The position numbers and the translations under genes are program-made. DNA of 64,000 nucleotides. Origin: Ramlibacter aquaticus. Its GTDB lineage: Bacteria; Pseudomonadota; Gammaproteobacteria; Burkholderiales; Burkholderiaceae_C. Below are positions 60,241-64,000 of this stretch, piece after piece. The notes under the pieces are model-generated. The model had not been told where the DNA came from. It made no database searches and saw nothing but the letters and a program-made list of their open reading frames with translations. The stretch covers positions 1-64,000 of the forward strand of contig NZ_JADDOJ010000003.1 in NCBI RefSeq assembly GCF_015159745.1. Direction: 5' to 3'. The number at the start of each line of letters is the position of its first letter. Position 1 is the stretch's first letter.

Positions 60241-60295
60241 GCGCCCGCGGAGCTTACCCCAGCGCGCACCGCGCTCCCAGCGGAAAAGCGGGCCG

Positions 60296-62084
<1,789 letters not shown>

Positions 62085-62095
62085 GGGCCCTTTTC

Positions 62096-62118
62096 GCCGG
62101 CGGGGATGCCCTGCCGGC
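62096..62118 (+). terminator. Hairpin after trxB, weak terminator candidate
   Basis: GCCGGC pairs with GCCGGC and an inner GGG with CCC, giving a compact stem just after the trxB stop. There is no T tract after the stem (a TTTT precedes it), so termination is uncertain. Confidence 0.35.
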
Positions 62119-62138
62119 GGCGCTGCCTTGCAGGCGGC

Positions 62139-62167
62139 TGGTGCCTCCAAGCCAGCCAGGCTATAAT
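62139..62167 (+). promoter_or_regulatory. Sigma-70 promoter for rpmB-rpmG
   Basis: A perfect TATAAT -10 box at 62162-62167, with a weak -35 candidate (TGGTGC) 17 bases upstream. The rpmB ATG is about 110 bases further on, giving a long leader that could carry ribosomal-protein control. Confidence 0.55.
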
Positions 62168-62276
62168 CGCAGGCTTGGCCCTGAAATCCAGGGCAACCAT
62201 GGGTTACCGCCACCCTTCTGGCGAGGTGAGGCTCCCACGTCAGTGGCGGCCGTTTGTAGAAATCTGGAGTGCTTCC

Positions 62277-62510
62277 ATGGCACGCGTCTGCGACGTCACG
62301 GGCAAGGGCCCGATGGTCGGGAACAACGTTTCCCACGCCAACAACAAAACCAAGCGCCGGTTCATGCCGAACCTGCAATACCGCCGTTTCTGGGTCGAGA
62401 CCGAGAACCGCTGGGTCCGCCTTCGCGTGTCGAGCGCGGCCCTGCGCCTGATCGACAAGAACGGCATCGACAGCGTGCTGGCGGACCTGCGTGCCCGCGG
62501 CCAGGCCTAA
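62277..62510 (+). CDS. rpmB: 50S ribosomal protein L28
   Basis: Large-subunit ribosomal protein of 77 residues, the usual length. It starts [29 protein letters not shown] in part and contains [21 protein letters not shown]. It has only one cysteine, so it is the zinc-free form. CTGGAG lies seven bases before the ATG. rpmG follows after 15 bases. Confidence 0.97.
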   Translation: MARVCDVTGKGPMVGNNVSHANNKTKRRFMPNLQYRRFWVETENRWVRLRVSSAALRLIDKNGIDSVLADLRARGQA

Positions 62511-62525
62511 TCAAGGAGCACCGAC

Positions 62526-62696
62526 ATGGCTAGCAAAGGCGGACGCGAAAAGATCAAGCTGGAATCCACTGCGGGTACCGGCCACTTCTACACCACCAGC
62601 AAGAACAAGAAGACGATGCCTGAAAAGATGTCGATCATGAAGTTCGACCCCAAGGCTCGCAAGCACGTCGAGTACAAGGAAATGAAGCTGAAGTAA
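62526..62696 (+). CDS. rpmG: 50S ribosomal protein L33
   Basis: Large-subunit ribosomal protein of 56 residues. It starts [14 protein letters not shown] and contains [17 protein letters not shown] and [19 protein letters not shown]. It has no cysteine, so it is the zinc-independent type. AAGGAG lies upstream. It is the second gene of the conserved rpmBG operon and ends before a strong terminator. Confidence 0.97.
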   Translation: MASKGGREKIKLESTAGTGHFYTTSKNKKTMPEKMSIMKFDPKARKHVEYKEMKLK

Positions 62697-62718
62697 TTCA
62701 GCCTGCTTCCCACGAACA

Positions 62719-62742
62719 AAGCCCCGCGTCGCGGGGCTTTTT
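62719..62742 (+). terminator. Rho-independent terminator after rpmG
   Basis: GCCCCGC and GCGGGGC, with a three-base loop, are followed by five T and CTTT. It lies about 20 bases after the rpmG stop. Confidence 0.92.
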
Positions 62743-62790
62743 CTTTGGCGGGGTCACGAGCGCCACCGGCAAGCGCTGGCCGCAGGCAAG

Positions 62791-62870
62791 AGCGCCAGCC
62801 GTCGGCGACACCGCTCGCCGACGACCATGGAGCGCCAGACAACGGCGAAACCCCTCGCCGACGCCCATGA
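62791..62870. repeat. Imperfect 40-base tandem duplication
   Basis: Two adjacent 40-base units, each beginning AGCGCCAG and ending near CTCGCCGACG-x-CCATG, match at 33 of 40 positions. They fill the gap between two terminators of nearly the same sequence. No coding function is apparent. Confidence 0.75.
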
Positions 62871-62896
62871 AAAAAGCCCCGCACAGCGGGGCTTTT
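62871..62896 (-). terminator. Bidirectional terminator after the desaturase gene
   Basis: AAAAAGCCCCGC pairs with GCGGGGCTTTTT around ACA. On the minus strand the stem is followed by TTTTTTC, so it ends the desaturase transcript about 25 bases after its stop. It would also work on the plus strand as a second stop for rpmG read-through. Confidence 0.88.
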
Positions 62897-62918
62897 TCGA
62901 AGGAGCGGGACGCCTTCG

Positions 62919-64000
62919 TCAGGCGCGCGCGGCCCGCAGGCGCAGCGAGATCTGCTGCAGCTGGGCGATGCCGCTTTCTTCGGCGCGGCGGCACCAGCCC
63001 TGCAGGTCGGCGGCCAGTTGCTCGCGGCTGTGCGAGGTGTTCATCCACATCTGGCGCAGCTCTTCGCGCATGGTGACCATCTTGTCCAGCACCGGGTGCT
63101 GGGCACGGGCCTGCGCCAGCTGAGGCACGGCCTCGGCCGGCACGCGGTCGGCGTCACGCGGCAGCCAGCGCTTGGCGGCCTTGAGCAGGGACAGGTCGGC
63201 GGGCTTGCCCTGCACCTTCTCGATCTCGGCCTTGCAGGCACGGCGCAGTTCGCGCGCATAGCCGGCCATCACCTCGTAGCGGTTGGCGATGAGCGCCTCC
63301 AGCGTCTTCTCGTCGGCCACGGGCTGCACCTCGCCCAGGCGCAGCTTGGGCGGCACCTTGCGCACCTTGGCCCAGCCCAGGCGCTCGAACATGCGGATGT
63401 ACATCCAGCCGATGTCGAACTCGTACTTCTTGACCGAGAACTTGGCCGAGGTCGGGTAGGTGTGGTGGTTGTTGTGCAGCTCTTCGCCGCCGATGATGAT
63501 GCCCCAGGGCGACACGTTGGTGCTCGCGTCCGGCGCCTCGAAGTTGCGGTAGCCCCAGTAGTGGCCGATGCCGTTGATGATGCCGGCCGCGGTGATCGGG
63601 ATCCACAGCATCTGCACCGCCCACACCGTGGCGCCCAGCGCGCCGAAGAGCGCCAGGTCGAGGATGAGCATCAGGCCCACGCCCTGCCACGAGTAGCGGG
63701 TGTACAGGTTGCGCTCGATCCAGTCGTTGGGCGTGCCGTGGCCGAATTTGGCCATGGTGTCCTGGTTCTTGGCCTCGGCGCGGTACAGCTCGGCGCCACG
63801 CCACAGCACGGTCTCGATGCCGCGCGTCTGCGGGCTGTGCGGATCGTCCGGCGTCTCGCACTTGGCGTGGTGCTTGCGGTGGATCGCGACCCACTCCTTG
63901 GTGACCATGCCCGTGCCCAGCCACAGCCAGAAGCGGAAGAAGTGCGAGGGAATGGGGCCCAGGTCCATCGCACGGTGCGCCTGGGTGCGGTGCAGGAAGA
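62919..64000 (-). CDS. Membrane fatty acid (acyl-CoA) desaturase, 5' end outside the window
   Basis: Di-iron desaturase that introduces a double bond into acyl chains at the inner membrane. At least 360 residues are visible; the start lies beyond the right edge. All three His boxes are present: HRTQAHR at the edge, HRKHH about 35 residues later and HNNHHTYP near the middle. Hydrophobic helices lie between boxes two and three (VGLMLILDLALFGALGATVWAV). The C-terminal ~130 residues are a charged helical extension typical of proteobacterial delta-9-type desaturases. An internal ATG near the edge would delete the first His box and is not the start. Confidence 0.93.
   Translation of the reverse strand, partial: FLHRTQAHRAMDLGPIPSHFFRFWLWLGTGMVTKEWVAIHRKHHAKCETPDDPHSPQTRGIETVLWRGAELYRAEAKNQDTMAKFGHGTPNDWIERNLYTRYSWQGVGLMLILDLALFGALGATVWAVQMLWIPITAAGIINGIGHYWGYRNFEAPDASTNVSPWGIIIGGEELHNNHHTYPTSAKFSVKKYEFDIGWMYIRMFERLGWAKVRKVPPKLRLGEVQPVADEKTLEALIANRYEVMAGYARELRRACKAEIEKVQGKPADLSLLKAAKRWLPRDADRVPAEAVPQLAQARAQHPVLDKMVTMREELRQMWMNTSHSREQLAADLQGWCRRAEESGIAQLQQISLRLRAARA

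Overview
This window is a high-GC chromosomal segment from a motile Gram-negative betaproteobacterium. It is most like a member of the Comamonadaceae (Burkholderiales). The evidence is the combination of an FlhDC master regulator with FlhF/FlhG, a Bug-type binding protein, a phasin-like protein, the lolA-rarA-ftsK and trxB-crp gene neighbourhoods, and compact GC-rich genes. The genus cannot be fixed from the sequence alone. I saw no tRNA, rRNA, CRISPR array, insertion sequence, integrase, prophage or recognisable defence system.

Layout. (1) 0-2.7 kb: the end of a flagellar P-ring/anti-sigma group (flgA, flgM, flgN) and an MFS transporter. (2) 2.7-4.5 kb: a phasin-like protein and an orphan LytTR response regulator. 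(3) 4.5-7.8 kb: a molybdate cluster read leftwards (modA' > modB > modC > modE). (4) 7.8-11.3 kb: a c-type cytochrome/cytochrome b cluster with a QseB/QseC-like two-component pair. (5) 11.3-25.4 kb: a leftward motility block with a PAS kinase, a chemoreceptor, fliA, flhG, flhF, flhA, flhB, cheZ, cheY, motB, motA, flhC and flhD. (6) 25.6-30.7 kb: two tandem flagellins, fliD, fliS and fliT. (7) 30.7-42 kb: fliE opposite a long fliFGHIJKLMNOPQR run encoding the MS ring, switch and export apparatus. (8) 42-43 kb: a gene-free stretch of inverted and tandem repeats. (9) 43-52 kb: assorted metabolism (a GH8 glycosidase lipoprotein, GNAT, a DUF47-Pit phosphate module, pseudouridine synthase, SDR, ferredoxin-type reductase, Bug protein, small beta-barrel). 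(10) 52-56 kb: a livFGMH branched-chain amino acid ABC transporter. (11) 56-64 kb: rarA, lolA, ftsK, a Crp/Fnr regulator, trxB, rpmB-rpmG and the start-truncated (by the window edge) fatty-acid desaturase.

How the parts work together. FlhDC (class I) would switch on the basal body and export genes. FliA (sigma-28), held back by FlgM until the hook is finished, would switch on late genes. I found five well-spaced sigma-28-type promoters (TCAA/TACA-N15-GCCGA-A/T-A). They lie upstream of flgM, motA, fliC1, fliS and, less expectedly, fliE. A good Pho box lies immediately upstream of the DUF47-pit pair.

Most notable are two lesions about 2.4 kb apart. The divergent modA and DUF1924 cytochrome genes are joined head-to-head, with both signal peptides and starts gone. 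The adjacent sensor kinase carries an in-frame TAG at codon 89. The other structure unexplained by genes is a ~200-bp inverted repeat pair with an 8-bp tandem repeat tract downstream of fliR. I do not see a convincing undescribed multi-gene system in this window.
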